Notes: generated by a model not told the origin, from the sequence alone. A stretch of DNA of 64,000 nt from Nitrosomonas sp. (GCF_021731985.1 NZ_JAKFWH010000082.1:1-64000), one strand, 5' to 3'. Shown: positions 9,879 to 20,236, counted from the stretch's first letter. Translations and numbers: made by a program.

Positions 9879-11795
9879 TTAACCAATACGAAGAATTGAG
9901 TCAAATAGTGTATTACTCATTTCAATGACCTTGCTTGAAGCCTGATAAGCTTGCTGGAAGCGCATTAAATTAGCAGCTTCTTCATCCAGATTAACACCCG
10001 ATACCGATTGCATGGTATTTTCGGTTTGCTTCAGTAAAGTAGCTTGCGCTTTACTGGTTACTTCCAACTCTCGAGTTTTATTACCAACTTGGCTAACGAG
10101 CTGTCCGTAGGCAGACTGGTATGACGCTGTGCCATTTGCCAAAGTATTTTTGGTTTGCAGCACACCCATCAACAATGCATTTCGATTATCAGCCGACCCA
10201 TTATGGTTAGGCGCAATTGTGAAGATATCGCCTGCGGCAGGACTACCACTAATTTGGAAAGTATAGCCATTAAAACTAATATCAGATCCTGCGGCATATG
10301 CTTGGTTAGTTGCCGGCAATCCAGTACCAATGCCAGCCACATCATATTGGCCATCATACGGCGTATGAAATGTTATCGTTAACGGTTGCTGAAGATTTGA
10401 GTTTAGTGGCAATGGATTGACAGTTCCAGCACTGATTTTTCCTGTCCCGGTATTTGTTAATGCTGCATCGGTACGATTTGGCCCAGCCGCAGCAATTTTT
10501 GTTGTGTCGGAAATATTTACCGCCAAATCCTTTGCGCCATTTATGGTTGGTTGAATCCGGAATCTCTCATTAGTAAGAATAGTTGCTCCGGTGACAGATA
10601 TACCATCCAGCGTTAGCGGCGAAGCTCCTGTTGGCGCAACTGCGGTACTTACCGAGGTATTATCAGATGATCTAGTCAGAATATAATTTGTTCCGTCATA
10701 AGAGAACTGATAATCGCTTGTTGTTAAAGCACTATAATCACTTATACCTGCAGTAATGCTCGATGCAGGATTATTGCTCAATGCTGAAATTACTTTGGGT
10801 GAGGGTAGCGTAAAGAAATCATCCCCCATATCACCATTAAGATCCATACCTGACTGATGTTGCGCATTGAGAGTTTGAGCTAACGTAATAGCAATTCTGC
10901 CTAATGCATTCTGTGCACTATCCAGTGTAACACTACGAAATGACAGAACGCCGTTTAACATTCCCCCTGTAATCTGATTTTCTGGAAGCTGAACTGTATT
11001 ATTTCCAATAACTAATCCAATTGTTAAATTATCCGGACTATCTGGTGATACGATTGCTTTAAATGAGAGGGTTTGAGTTCCAACTACCAGCGCTTGTCCG
11101 CTACCCACATATACATTTACTGAGCCATCACTTTGTCGCACCGTATCGGTATTTACTAATTTATTTAATTGACTAATCAATTCATCTCGCTGATCTTGCA
11201 TATCATTGGCAGGCTGCCCGCCAGCCGCACCTTCCGCCAATAAGATCTGATGATTGATATCTGCTATTTGACTTGCTAAAGAATTTATATCAGCTACTGT
11301 GCTGGTAATTTGAGTATTCGCGTCTTCTCTGATTTGTGCCATACGCTGATCCATACTTTGGAAACGCGCCACAAGGGCTTCACCATTACTTATCATAGCC
11401 TGGCGTGATGGGATTACTGATGGATTTGTTGCCACATCTTGTACAGCACTAAAAAAATTCTGGATTGCTGGAGAGAGTCCAGAAGAAGAATCACCAAGCA
11501 TATTATCTAATTGTTTTATCTGCGAGAAATAACTATCCATCGCTTGGCTTTGTGTCTGAATCTGTAATGATTGACTCACAACGAATTGATTGTATATGCG
11601 CTGAACTGTCGTTGAGTGAACACCACGTCCAACAAATCCAGCCCCGGAAGATTGCGGTATATTGGTACTCAGCACAACCTGCTGACGCTTATAACCAGGT
11701 GTATCCGCATTGCTGATATTATGGCTGGTCGTTAACAACTGGCTTTGCGCGGTTAATAAGCCTGTAATGCCAATGTCAAGAATACTATTTCCCAT
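9879..11795 (-). CDS. flgK: Flagellar hook-associated protein FlgK (HAP1)
   Basis: Hook-filament junction protein of 638 residues. The N-terminus has the rod/hook family motif with ISNADTPGYKRQQVV, and the C-terminal end has NLDEEAANLMRFQQAYQASS, a diagnostic FlgK stretch. The middle is a long variable surface region rich in Thr, Ser and Asn. Length fits the betaproteobacterial form. It lies between flgJ (84-base gap) and flgL (27-base gap). Confidence 0.95.
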   Translation of the reverse strand: MGNSILDIGITGLLTAQSQLLTTSHNISNADTPGYKRQQVVLSTNIPQSSGAGFVGRGVHSTTVQRIYNQFVVSQSLQIQTQSQAMDSYFSQIKQLDNMLGDSSSGLSPAIQNFFSAVQDVATNPSVIPSRQAMISNGEALVARFQSMDQRMAQIREDANTQITSTVADINSLASQIADINHQILLAEGAAGGQPANDMQDQRDELISQLNKLVNTDTVRQSDGSVNVYVGSGQALVVGTQTLSFKAIVSPDSPDNLTIGLVIGNNTVQLPENQITGGMLNGVLSFRSVTLDSAQNALGRIAITLAQTLNAQHQSGMDLNGDMGDDFFTLPSPKVISALSNNPASSITAGISDYSALTTSDYQFSYDGTNYILTRSSDNTSVSTAVAPTGASPLTLDGISVTGATILTNERFRIQPTINGAKDLAVNISDTTKIAAAGPNRTDAALTNTGTGKISAGTVNPLPLNSNLQQPLTITFHTPYDGQYDVAGIGTGLPATNQAYAAGSDISFNGYTFQISGSPAAGDIFTIAPNHNGSADNRNALLMGVLQTKNTLANGTASYQSAYGQLVSQVGNKTRELEVTSKAQATLLKQTENTMQSVSGVNLDEEAANLMRFQQAYQASSKVIEMSNTLFDSILRIG

Positions 11796-11879
11796 AATTA
11801 ATATCCAATTCTAAATATCTAAAAACATATAAGAGTTGTATCGGTAAAATGATAAAAGAATTAACAAAACTTTTATTCA

Positions 11880-12887
11880 TCAAATAAATTCGCGATTCTG
11901 CAATGTTTCACTATTAAGTATTCGAATCAACTTCTCGGCATACAATGGATCAGTTGCATATCCCGCACGTTGCAAACCATTTGCAAATGAAGCAGCATCA
12001 GTGGACTTCAATACTTTTGCATAGCGCGGGTTATCTAATAGCAAATTGGCATAGTCACTAAATCCCTCTGCATAAGAGCTATAAGCACGGAATTTCTCAA
12101 CCATTTTCTGAGGTGAACCGTTGACGTATTCGGTAGTTACTTTTTCCACAACATCCCCTTTCCAGTTTGTGCCGGCTTTGATCCCGAACAGGTTGTAGCT
12201 TGGACTATCATCTGCATGGCGAATCTCATGTCTACCCCAGCCGCTCTCCAGCGCAGCTTGTGCTAGCATGAAATGCGGTGGAATGCCAGTTGACTGTGAA
12301 GCTATCTTTGCATGCGACAAAAGTTTTTCGATAAAATCCGTTGAATGATTGGATGATTTTTTTAGTTGTGCCTCTAGCGGGATTGGTACGTGAAATACGT
12401 CAGCAGATGAATTCACTTTCCCAGTTGGCATCGCTGCATTCGATGAATTCAGCGCACTCGGCCATAACTGTTCCGATTTATCATTGGGATGACCATCTTT
12501 AACCACAGCCCGTTGATTACTGGAATTAATCGCTGACATAATAGCATCGGTATTACTTATTGAAGTTTTTGATTCAATTGCATTATTAGCGCGAGTCAAT
12601 TGCTGCACCATTATGTCGGCAATACCAATTCCTTTGGTAGATAAGTGTTGTGATAATTGCTGATCATACATCTGCGTAAAGAACTGGGTTTGTTGACTAT
12701 CAAACAGCCCATCTTTCGGCGTTGCCTCACGCATACTTTTTAGCAACATATTCATAAACAATGCTTCAAACTGTTGCGCTGCTTTTTGCAATGCTTCATC
12801 TGGATTCTGCTTGGCCATTAAATGCAGATCATCAATGCTCTTGGCATCAACTGCGAGCTTACTAGAAATATCCGGTGAGATAACCAT
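11880..12887 (-). CDS. flgJ: Flagellar rod-assembly protein/muramidase FlgJ
   Basis: Two-domain periplasmic protein of 335 residues. The N-terminal part (about 1-110) is the rod-capping domain with AAQQFEALFMNMLLKSMREA. The C-terminal part (about 185-330) is a glucosaminidase-type peptidoglycan hydrolase: PPHFMLAQAALESGWGRHEI carries the catalytic Glu, followed by NLFGIKAGTNWKG. It makes the hole for the rod through the cell wall. A low-complexity linker (about 120-180) joins the domains. Many bacteria have only the first domain, so this is the long form. It begins 17 bases after the flgI stop. Confidence 0.94.
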   Translation of the reverse strand: MVISPDISSKLAVDAKSIDDLHLMAKQNPDEALQKAAQQFEALFMNMLLKSMREATPKDGLFDSQQTQFFTQMYDQQLSQHLSTKGIGIADIMVQQLTRANNAIESKTSISNTDAIMSAINSSNQRAVVKDGHPNDKSEQLWPSALNSSNAAMPTGKVNSSADVFHVPIPLEAQLKKSSNHSTDFIEKLLSHAKIASQSTGIPPHFMLAQAALESGWGRHEIRHADDSPSYNLFGIKAGTNWKGDVVEKVTTEYVNGSPQKMVEKFRAYSSYAEGFSDYANLLLDNPRYAKVLKSTDAASFANGLQRAGYATDPLYAEKLIRILNSETLQNREFI

Positions 12888-12904
12888 ATGTTTTAATCCA
12901 GTAA

Positions 12905-14014
12905 TTAAATAATTTCCAGCTCAGCACGCAAAGCGCCCGCTGCTTTTAGCGCCTGTAATATGGACACCAGATCTTGTGTTGTCGCACCAATCGCTGTTAG
13001 AGCCTTAACAACTTCCCCAAGATCCGCGCCACTCGGCAGTAGCATTAAATTCCCCTCGTCAGTACGTATTTCAACTTGGGATCTTTGTGCTACCACTGTT
13101 TCACCACGTTGTGCAAATGGTCCTGGTTGACTGATTACAGGCTCTGTATTGATAATAATGGATAAATTACCATGTGCAATTGCACTCGTTTCAAGAGTTA
13201 CTCCTTGATTCATCACTACCGAGCCGGTACGTGAATTTACAATAACTTTTGCAGGCGCTTTTGCAGGTGTTATGTCCAGACTTTCAATCTGAGAAATAAA
13301 CATAATGCGCTGACTATTATCAGTGGGCGCTCTTATCTGCACCATTCGGCCATCAATAGCAGATGCAGTTGAAGGGTGAAGCCCATTGATGGCCTCAACA
13401 ATACGATTAACCGTCGTAAAATCCGTAGAATTCAGCTCCAGGTTAATAAAATCACCTTGCCCAACTGTTGTCGATATCTCGCGCTCTACAATAGCTCCGC
13501 CAGAAATACGTCCGGCACTAAGATGATTAATCTGCACACTACTGCCTGCATTCCCGGCCCCAACACCGCCGACCAGAATGCTTCCCTGTGCCATTGCATA
13601 AACCTGATTGTCAGCTCCCTTAAGGGGCGTCATCAGGAGAGTTCCGCCACGTAGACTTTTCGCATTTCCCATAGAAGATACGGTGATATCAATTTGCTGA
13701 CCCGGTTTCGCAAACGCGGGTAACGTCGCTGTCACCATCACAGCGGCAACATTCCGTAATTGCAAATTGGTACCAGGCGGCAAGTTAACACCCAATTGGC
13801 CGAGCATATTGATGATACTTTGCACGGTAAATGGCGTCTGAGTTGTCATATCACCACTACCATCCAAACCCACAACTAAACCATACCCAATCAATTGATT
13901 GTTGCGCACCCCTTGAATCGATGCTAGATCCTTGATGCGATCGGCTGCACTAATTCCCGGCACTAATAAACCTATCGCAAGAAAAAGATGAATAATTATG
14001 TTTCTTATTTTCAT
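12905..14014 (-). CDS. flgI: Flagellar P-ring protein FlgI
   Basis: Periplasmic P-ring subunit of 369 residues with a Sec signal peptide (about residues 1-23, ending in GISA). The mature start ADRIKDLASIQGVRNNQLIG is nearly invariant in the family. The C-terminus with QDLVSILQALKAAGALRAEL is likewise typical. It forms a ring around the rod together with the FlgH L-ring. Placed between flgH (50-base gap) and flgJ. Confidence 0.96.
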   Translation of the reverse strand: MKIRNIIIHLFLAIGLLVPGISAADRIKDLASIQGVRNNQLIGYGLVVGLDGSGDMTTQTPFTVQSIINMLGQLGVNLPPGTNLQLRNVAAVMVTATLPAFAKPGQQIDITVSSMGNAKSLRGGTLLMTPLKGADNQVYAMAQGSILVGGVGAGNAGSSVQINHLSAGRISGGAIVEREISTTVGQGDFINLELNSTDFTTVNRIVEAINGLHPSTASAIDGRMVQIRAPTDNSQRIMFISQIESLDITPAKAPAKVIVNSRTGSVVMNQGVTLETSAIAHGNLSIIINTEPVISQPGPFAQRGETVVAQRSQVEIRTDEGNLMLLPSGADLGEVVKALTAIGATTQDLVSILQALKAAGALRAELEII

Positions 14015-14064
14015 AATCTTATGTATTTATTTCAAGGATAAGCATGTTTTAAGTATCGGATAAT

Positions 14065-14784
14065 CTAGAAAGGTGTAACCGACAGAAAGAATCGTGATAA
14101 CCACCCCATTGTTTGTGCTTCATCCAAATAGCCATTGGCTCGATATTCAACACGCGCGTCCGCAATTTGCGTTGAAGAAACCGTATTCGCCATGATGTGA
14201 ATTGGATTAACAACTCCGGACAATCTGACAAACTCTTGCCCCTGGTTAATACCGATTTGTTTTTCGCCACTGACAACAAGATTCCCGTTCGGTAATGCTT
14301 CTATGACGGTCACCGTAATCGTGCCTTTAAAATCATTTTTACTTGAACTTTCACCACTGCCATCAAACTTGTTGTTAGATTTTGCTTCGACTGTTGCGTG
14401 TTTCGATAAAAGGCTTAAAGGAATCCCTAAAAGGCTTGGCACCGAAAAATCCATACTACCTGACCGATCAACATTACTTCCTGAACTCTTGCTGGCATTT
14501 GTTCTTTCGTTCAAATTAACGATAAGGGTATCGCCGACACTGCGCGCCCTTCGATCTTCAAATAACGGGGTATAACGAACACCGCCTGTTGTGCTATGAA
14601 TAGACTGAAAGATAGCTCCATTGGGATGCGTCGCTACTGCTGCATGTTTTGGCGAACGAAAGGTATTGGGCTGATGGGTGCTTGTTGATGGTATCATCGC
14701 ACAACCTGGTACAAGCAGAACAAAAATCAGTGTATACAGATACAAGAATTGATTTTTTATTTTCAGATTGTTATTACCCATCAC
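14065..14784 (-). CDS. flgH: Flagellar L-ring lipoprotein FlgH
   Basis: Outer-membrane ring lipoprotein of 239 residues. The signal ends in the lipobox LVPGC with Cys28 as lipid site. Family blocks [38 protein letters not shown] and [20 protein letters not shown] are all present. It closes with [14 protein letters not shown], the characteristic FlgH end. It starts 23 bases after flgG. The first methionine at 14784 is used; Met2 would give nearly the same protein. Confidence 0.95.
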   Translation of the reverse strand: MMGNNNLKIKNQFLYLYTLIFVLLVPGCAMIPSTSTHQPNTFRSPKHAAVATHPNGAIFQSIHSTTGGVRYTPLFEDRRARSVGDTLIVNLNERTNASKSSGSNVDRSGSMDFSVPSLLGIPLSLLSKHATVEAKSNNKFDGSGESSSKNDFKGTITVTVIEALPNGNLVVSGEKQIGINQGQEFVRLSGVVNPIHIMANTVSSTQIADARVEYRANGYLDEAQTMGWLSRFFLSVTPF

Positions 14785-14807
14785 ATTACTCCAGATAACC
14801 CATTCAA

Positions 14808-15590
14808 TTATAATTGCGCCAATTTCTGCAACATTTGATCTGAAGTTTCAATAGATTTGGAATTCATCTCATACGCACGCTGGGTTTGAATCATGCTAAC
14901 CAATTCTTCCACGACATTCACATTCGATGTTTCAACAAAATTCTGTTCCAATAGCCCTAACCCATTGGTTCCAGGAGCATTCTGATTGGGTGTTCCGCTC
15001 GATGCAGATTCCATGTACAGGTTCTCACCCATCTTCTGCAGCCCTGCCGGATTAATAAAGCCGGCTAACTGGAGGTTGCCAACTTGAATTGGCGCAACAG
15101 AACCAGGTACTGTTGCTGATACCGTACCGTCACGCGCTATTGTGATACCGAGCGCATTCGGTGGCACGGTAATTGCTGGCTGAACCGCATATCCACTGGA
15201 TGTTACCAGTTGGCCATTGATATCGGATTGAAATGCCCCATCACGCGTATAGGCTGTTGTACCGTCAGGTAATAAAACCTGAAAAAAACCTATCCCGCGT
15301 ATTGCAACATCTCGCTGATTTCCCGTCTGTTGAAGCCCCCCTTGGGTAAAAATACTTTCTGTCGCGACCGGTTTGACGCCTGTACCTATCTGTAAACCTG
15401 AAGGCAATTGAGTTTGCTGAGAAGATTGCGCCCCGGGTTGGCGCACTGTTTGATACAGCAAATCCTCAAAAACTGCGCGAGCACGTTTAAATCCATTCGT
15501 ACTCACATTCGCCAAATTATTTGCAATGACATCCATTTTGGTTTGTTGCGCATCAAGACCAGTTTTAGCAATCCACAAGGAACGAACCAT
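14808..15590 (-). CDS. flgG: Flagellar distal rod protein FlgG
   Basis: Distal rod subunit of 260 residues. I choose the ATG at 15590, because the protein then begins [20 protein letters not shown] like its family and an AGAGGG Shine-Dalgarno lies eight bases ahead. An open frame extends to 15641, overlapping flgF, but its extra residues are Lys-rich and unlike FlgG. The block [20 protein letters not shown] and the C-terminal [19 protein letters not shown] are the rod/hook family ends. Confidence 0.95.
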   Translation of the reverse strand: MVRSLWIAKTGLDAQQTKMDVIANNLANVSTNGFKRARAVFEDLLYQTVRQPGAQSSQQTQLPSGLQIGTGVKPVATESIFTQGGLQQTGNQRDVAIRGIGFFQVLLPDGTTAYTRDGAFQSDINGQLVTSSGYAVQPAITVPPNALGITIARDGTVSATVPGSVAPIQVGNLQLAGFINPAGLQKMGENLYMESASSGTPNQNAPGTNGLGLLEQNFVETSNVNVVEELVSMIQTQRAYEMNSKSIETSDQMLQKLAQL

Positions 15591-15627
15591 AATCATTACC
15601 CTCTTAAATTTATTTTTATGTTTATTT

Positions 15628-16371
15628 TTAAACTCTAACAACCATTATTTGACTGGCCTGTTGTGCATTTTTTTGCGCGTTCTCAAGCATTTTCATTTGC
15701 ATATCAAATTGACGGGCGAGCGCTATCATGCTCACCATCTCATGCACAACATTCACATTACTACTTTCCAATGTTCCTTCCACAAGCCTGACTTTGGCAT
15801 CGACTTGTGCAACCCCGCCATCTTTAAGGCGGAATAAGCCATCACTCCCCCTGACAAGATTTTCTTCCGGTGGATTGACCAGCTTAATTCGGCCCACTAA
15901 AGCTACAGTATTAGGTTGAGGATTAATCGGCACAGATGATACGGTTCCGTCAACACCGACTGTGATTCGAGTTTCCGGGGGAATCGTGATGGTACCTGTG
16001 TCGCCTTTGACTTTAAGTCCATTATGCGTCAGCAAAAGACCATTGGGGCTGACTTGCAAGTTGCCATTGCGTGTATAGGCTTCTTCACCACTATCCAATT
16101 GCACTGCGATCCATCCAGAACCTTTAATTGCAACATCCAGATCACGACCAGTTGTTTGCAATGAGCCAGGTGTAAAATCTGCATGAATTGTAGAATCAAC
16201 TACAAAAGCACGTGTCGGCAATCCGTCGCCGAATATCGGCACAGCGCGAAATGCGTTGTTCTCAGCCCGGTAGCCTGTTGTTGCAGCATTAGCAAGGTTT
16301 TGAGCAACCGTAGCTTGTTGATTCAGCGTATGGTTTGCTCCAGTCATCGATGTATAGATCAGTCGATCCAT
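15628..16371 (-). CDS. flgF: Flagellar proximal rod protein FlgF
   Basis: Rod subunit of 247 residues. N-terminus [20 protein letters not shown] and the [17 protein letters not shown] block are diagnostic, and the C-terminus carries [20 protein letters not shown]. FlgF and FlgG share a fold; FlgF lacks the distal-rod specific insertion and is shorter. It starts 28 bases after flgE and is followed by flgG 37 bases on. Confidence 0.94.
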   Translation of the reverse strand: MDRLIYTSMTGANHTLNQQATVAQNLANAATTGYRAENNAFRAVPIFGDGLPTRAFVVDSTIHADFTPGSLQTTGRDLDVAIKGSGWIAVQLDSGEEAYTRNGNLQVSPNGLLLTHNGLKVKGDTGTITIPPETRITVGVDGTVSSVPINPQPNTVALVGRIKLVNPPEENLVRGSDGLFRLKDGGVAQVDAKVRLVEGTLESSNVNVVHEMVSMIALARQFDMQMKMLENAQKNAQQASQIMVVRV

Positions 16372-16399
16372 GAGTTTTTACTCAGTTATAGTGAGAAAA

Positions 16400-17668
16400 T
16401 TAAAGATTAACCAATGTTTGCAAAACAGCATCCTGAGTTTCAATTGATTTGGCATTCGCTTGATACATACGCTGCGCAGTAATCATTTTCACCAATTCAC
16501 TCGTCAAATCCACATTAGCATCTTCGACCGCAGAGGCTTGAAGTGCGCCAAGTGTCCCCGTTTTTGGGGGACCCACCAAGGGTTGACCTGAGCTGGGTGT
16601 TTCTATCCAACGTCCATTACCAACAGGATTTAAACCTTGTGGGTTGACAAAATTAGCCAAAACAATTTGTCCCAGCGATCTCGTTTGCCCATTACTATAA
16701 CTTCCTTGAATTAAGCCATCAGGGGATGTTGTAAAACCAGCCAGCCGACCAGAGGTGTATCCATCCTGGGAAATTGCATTCACGCCAAACTTAGATCCAA
16801 ATTGTGTGGCTGTCGTCAAATCCAAAGAAAAAACTAAGGGGGAAGCTGCGCTAAGGCTCGCATCAATGGTTGCCAGATCGACTGACACATTAAAAGGTGC
16901 AATAGGTGCAGTCAATGCGCCATTATCATCAAAAACCAATGCTTTTGAGGCAGCGCCGTCCAGAGTAACACCAATAGGTACACCCGTCGCTGATGCCTCG
17001 CCATCGACGGTTGCATAGGCATTCCATGTACCCGCTGTAGCTGTTTTCTCAAAAAAAATAGAGAAAAGATGTGCATTACCCAAGCTATCGATAATCGTTC
17101 CGGATGTTGTACTTGTATAGCTTTTTGGATTATTCGCATCAAAAGGAGTCACTGTAGGTACAGTCTCACCCGAATTCAGATTCATACCCATTGTGAAAGT
17201 TGATGTGACTTGAGGCGGAATATCAGTGGTATTTAATTTCAAATTGGCCGGTTGACTGGCAACGATTTCTCCATTGGCATCTGCTAAGTATCCAGTAAGA
17301 TTCGCCGCATTGGAATCGGTAAGAAACCCGTTGCCATCAAGACGGAACTGCCCATTTCGGCTATAACTGACCACTCCTCCTTCACTCATACGAAAGAACC
17401 CCTGCCCGTTTATTGCTATGTCTAATGGATTATTGGTCGGTGAAATATTTCCTTGGTTAAAGATTTGCGCAACAGCTGATACTCTTGAGCCAATACCTAC
17501 CTGAGTCTTAGAAGAACCAGCACCATCCAATGAACTTGCAAATATGTCGGTAAATTGGGCTTGGGATTGTTTATACCCAGGGGTATTTGCATTGGAAATA
17601 TTATTTCCAATGACATCCAGATTTGTCGATGCAGCACTTAGACCACTTAAACCTTGCTGAAAACTCAT
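16400..17668 (-). CDS. flgE: Flagellar hook protein FlgE
   Basis: Main hook subunit of 422 residues. The conserved beginning MSFQQGLSGLSAASTNLDVI is followed by GNNISNANTPGYKQSQAQF, and the C-terminal part has NVDLTSELVKMITAQRMYQ. Between these the surface domains (about residues 90-370) are more variable. An AGGAGATC-type ribosome site lies just ahead of the ATG, fitting a highly made structural protein. flgD, which caps its assembly, lies 13 bases upstream. Confidence 0.96.
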   Translation of the reverse strand: MSFQQGLSGLSAASTNLDVIGNNISNANTPGYKQSQAQFTDIFASSLDGAGSSKTQVGIGSRVSAVAQIFNQGNISPTNNPLDIAINGQGFFRMSEGGVVSYSRNGQFRLDGNGFLTDSNAANLTGYLADANGEIVASQPANLKLNTTDIPPQVTSTFTMGMNLNSGETVPTVTPFDANNPKSYTSTTSGTIIDSLGNAHLFSIFFEKTATAGTWNAYATVDGEASATGVPIGVTLDGAASKALVFDDNGALTAPIAPFNVSVDLATIDASLSAASPLVFSLDLTTATQFGSKFGVNAISQDGYTSGRLAGFTTSPDGLIQGSYSNGQTRSLGQIVLANFVNPQGLNPVGNGRWIETPSSGQPLVGPPKTGTLGALQASAVEDANVDLTSELVKMITAQRMYQANAKSIETQDAVLQTLVNL

Positions 17669-17681
17669 AATGATCTCCTAA

Positions 17682-18344
17682 TCAAAATACCTGTTTAATG
17701 TCAGATAAACTGACCAAACCCAATTTGCCCATATCAAGCAGTGTGCCCTGTTCTCCGTGGGAAATGCTATTTACCGAACCTAATGAAAGCGTCTTGACTT
17801 CAATATCATTTTCACCTTGTTTTGCACTCACAGCAAAGGTGTAATCTCCGATAGCAGCTTTGGCGCCACTATCTGTCATGCCATCCCACCCAATTGTGCT
17901 AATACCTGTTGGTTTTGCACCGAGATCGATATTGCGAATGGGAATTCCGGAGCTATCCAATATCGTTACTTTGAGTTGATCGACCGGTTGAGCCAATTCA
18001 ATACCGGCAATGGCTGCATCTTTCTCAAGATGTATAGATTTTCCTGGAACAAAAGCATCATGTCCTATCATTGCCGTTGCTTCAATTGATTGGCTATCTT
18101 CATAATCGGAAGACAAAAGTTGCAGTGTTGTATTCAGTTTATCTATGCCAGTTACCGTACTAATTTGCGCTAATTGACTGGTAACCTCCGCATTATCAAG
18201 CGGCTTAAGCGGATCTTGATTTTTCATTTGTGTAACCAGAAGTTTTAAAAAGCGATCCTGTGGATCCTCGGCTTTTTTAGCAGTAATTCCTGTCGTTGTG
18301 ACCGATGGAATTGCTTGAGAGCTGGTTTGTTGGACTGAATTCAT
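17682..18344 (-). CDS. flgD: Flagellar hook-capping protein FlgD
   Basis: Scaffold of 220 residues that sits on the growing hook and is later discarded. The N-terminal block DRFLKLLVTQMKNQDPLKPL followed by DNAEVTSQLAQISTVTGI is the FlgD signature. The rest is the FlgD Ig-like/Tudor part (about 85-215), with the GISTIGWDGMTDSGAKA stretch. A good AAGGAGAA ribosome site precedes the ATG. It follows flgC by 11 bases. Confidence 0.95.
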   Translation of the reverse strand: MNSVQQTSSQAIPSVTTTGITAKKAEDPQDRFLKLLVTQMKNQDPLKPLDNAEVTSQLAQISTVTGIDKLNTTLQLLSSDYEDSQSIEATAMIGHDAFVPGKSIHLEKDAAIAGIELAQPVDQLKVTILDSSGIPIRNIDLGAKPTGISTIGWDGMTDSGAKAAIGDYTFAVSAKQGENDIEVKTLSLGSVNSISHGEQGTLLDMGKLGLVSLSDIKQVF

Positions 18345-18355
18345 CTTGTTCTCCT

Positions 18356-18760
18356 TTATTGACCAATGGTTAGAGTCTTTTGTAATAGTGATTTGGTGGT
18401 ATTCATCATATCGACACTATTCTGATACGAACGCGATGCCGACATCATATTGACCATTTCATCGACAACATTGACATTAGGCATCGTCACATACCCTTTT
18501 TTATCTGCTAACGGATGTTGAGGCTGGAACGACTGTTTCATTGGAGATTGATCGTGAACGACCCCAGCAACTTTAACGCCGCTTGCGCCATTCGCAGCCG
18601 CCTGTAATGTACTGAAAATCACTTGGCGTCCCCGATAGGGTTCGCCGGTTGAGCTAGTTACACTGTCAGCATTTGAAAGATTACTAGCCACCACATTCAA
18701 GCGTTGGGATTGTGCTGACATGGCTGAGCTTGAAATATCGAATACGTTAAATAATGACAT
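18356..18760 (-). CDS. flgC: Flagellar proximal rod protein FlgC
   Basis: Rod subunit of 134 residues. [20 protein letters not shown] and [20 protein letters not shown] are the family start, and [20 protein letters not shown] is the family end. Full-length. It begins two bases after flgB stops, so translation is probably coupled. Confidence 0.95.
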   Translation of the reverse strand: MSLFNVFDISSSAMSAQSQRLNVVASNLSNADSVTSSTGEPYRGRQVIFSTLQAAANGASGVKVAGVVHDQSPMKQSFQPQHPLADKKGYVTMPNVNVVDEMVNMMSASRSYQNSVDMMNTTKSLLQKTLTIGQ

Positions 18761-18762
18761 GA

Positions 18763-19173
18763 TTATCTCTCCTGCATCGCCATTGTTAAGTTTCTAAACT
18801 CATTCGTAATGAATGTTATGCTCGCATCGTACTTAATGGCATTGTCCGCAAACCGGGTACGTTCCATATCCATATCTACTGTGTTTCCATCTGCACTGGG
18901 TTGTAAAGGAACACGATATAATATGTTGTCCCCAAAAGCTCCTTGTGCAGCGGAATTAATATGCATCGGGGATGTCGTATTTAAACTTACTTTATTCAGG
19001 TTTGTAGTCAATGAAAGCTTTTCATGTAGTACACTGGCGAAATCAATATCTTTCGCTTTAAAATTAGGTGTATCTGCATTAGCGACATTACCAGAAAGTA
19101 ACTCTTGTCTGGCAGCGCGTAAACTTAAAGCTTGATGATGAAAATTTAATTCTTTATCAAGTTTGTTAATCAT
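18763..19173 (-). CDS. flgB: Flagellar proximal rod protein FlgB
   Basis: Rod subunit of 136 residues and first gene of the flgBCDEFGHIJKL run. The conserved block is [20 protein letters not shown], and the C-terminus has [21 protein letters not shown] possible AAGG ribosome site lies about ten bases ahead of the ATG. The promoter region between it and divergent flgA holds a sigma-54-like element (see 19221-19237). Confidence 0.94.
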   Translation of the reverse strand: MINKLDKELNFHHQALSLRAARQELLSGNVANADTPNFKAKDIDFASVLHEKLSLTTNLNKVSLNTTSPMHINSAAQGAFGDNILYRVPLQPSADGNTVDMDMERTRFADNAIKYDASITFITNEFRNLTMAMQER

Positions 19174-19220
19174 TTTCTATATACCTTAATTTAAATAGTT
19201 TTCTATTCACTTCACTTATT

Positions 19221-19237
19221 AGCACTTAGCATGCCAA
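19221..19237 (-). promoter_or_regulatory. Candidate sigma-54 promoter for the flgB operon
   Basis: Read on the minus strand the site is TTGGCATGCTAAGTGCT. It has GG, ten bases, then GC, the invariant spacing of -24/-12 promoters, and matches the consensus TTGGCACG-N4-TTGCT except at a few positions. A start about 12 bases downstream (near 19210) would give a leader of about 37 bases before flgB. RpoN control of rod/hook operons is known in many polar flagellates; whether it applies here is inference. No NtrC-family enhancer site was identified. Confidence 0.55.
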
Positions 19238-19342
19238 CTATAATAAATGTTCATGCGGCTAGACCAACTCACAAAAAAGGCTTGAAATAGACGCTATCTT
19301 CGAACGTGACTTTTATTACAGTTGTTTAAGATATCTGTGAGG

Positions 19343-19367
19343 CGGCAATAATTGCCGAGAACGGCAA
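19343..19367 (+). promoter_or_regulatory. Overlapping palindromes just before flgA
   Basis: Positions 19343-19357 form a perfect inverted repeat (CGGCAAT-A-ATTGCCG). Positions 19352-19367 form a second one (TTGCCG-AGAA-CGGCAA) that shares its left arm with the first. In RNA the two hairpins exclude each other. They end seven bases before the flgA ATG and occupy the place where a ribosome site would be; none is visible. As DNA they could instead be a protein-binding site. Confidence 0.5.
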
Positions 19368-19373
19368 AAATGA

Positions 19374-20108
19374 ATGGTTAAAAATAAATCTATGATACGT
19401 TGCTTAGTGCTAATTCTTTGTCTGCCAATGATTGCTTCTTCTATTCCGGCATTTGCATCACAGCACAAAACTATTGCACAGCATCAAGATATTGCTTTGA
19501 TTAAAAGAGCAATCGAGAGTTTTTTATACAACAATACAACCACGCTATCCGGGCAAGTTATTGTGAATGTGGGTCAGATTGACAGGCATCTTGCTTTACC
19601 GCAGTGTCCGCATCTAGAACCTTTTGTTCCAACCGGCGGGCGTTTATGGGGAAAAACTTCTATCGGGGTTCGCTGTGATAGCCAAGTTGCAAAATGGACC
19701 ATCTATGTACAAACTGAAATAATTGTAATGACTGATGTGTTACATATCGCACGCCCCATTACTGCTGGCCAGACACTCGCCTATGAGGATATCGCACCAC
19801 AAAATGTTAATTTGGCACAAATGCCGGAAGGCATATTCACGGATGCCGCACAAGTAATCGGCAAAGTGGCCACCACCAACCTGACTGCCGGGCAACCATT
19901 ACGTCCACAAATGCTGCGAGCACCCTACGTAGTCATACGTGGTCAAACAGTAAATCTGGTCGTTCAAGGGCGTGGATTCAGTATCCGATCGGAAGGTCAG
20001 GCGCTAGCAGATGCGGCGGAGGGGCAAGTTGTTCAGGTTCGCAATAAATCAGGACGAATCATGAGCGGATTGGCGCGCATCAATTCAATTGTTGAAATAC
20101 AGCCATAA
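19374..20108 (+). CDS. flgA: Flagellar P-ring assembly chaperone FlgA
   Basis: Periplasmic chaperone of 244 residues for P-ring (FlgI) assembly. Signal peptide about residues 1-28 ending FAFA-like (PAFAS). The C-terminal SAF domain (about 120-240) is clear: ITAGQTLAYEDIAPQNVNL, then LTAGQPLRPQMLRAPYVVIR and the closing VVQVRNKSGRIMSGLARINS. It is transcribed away from flgB. No Shine-Dalgarno precedes the ATG; the leader holds overlapping palindromes. Unlike many species, flgM and flgN do not follow it; an acyl carrier protein does. Confidence 0.93.
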   Translation: MVKNKSMIRCLVLILCLPMIASSIPAFASQHKTIAQHQDIALIKRAIESFLYNNTTTLSGQVIVNVGQIDRHLALPQCPHLEPFVPTGGRLWGKTSIGVRCDSQVAKWTIYVQTEIIVMTDVLHIARPITAGQTLAYEDIAPQNVNLAQMPEGIFTDAAQVIGKVATTNLTAGQPLRPQMLRAPYVVIRGQTVNLVVQGRGFSIRSEGQALADAAEGQVVQVRNKSGRIMSGLARINSIVEIQP

Positions 20109-20236
20109 CGTATTAACCCAAAACGTTTCCGTTAATATTAGTTGAGCGCTATTTGCTCTCACTTACGTAAACAAGTGATCTTAACCCTCGATCAGACTTA
20201 TAATTCAATACTCAAAAAACAAGTAATTTTTACACT

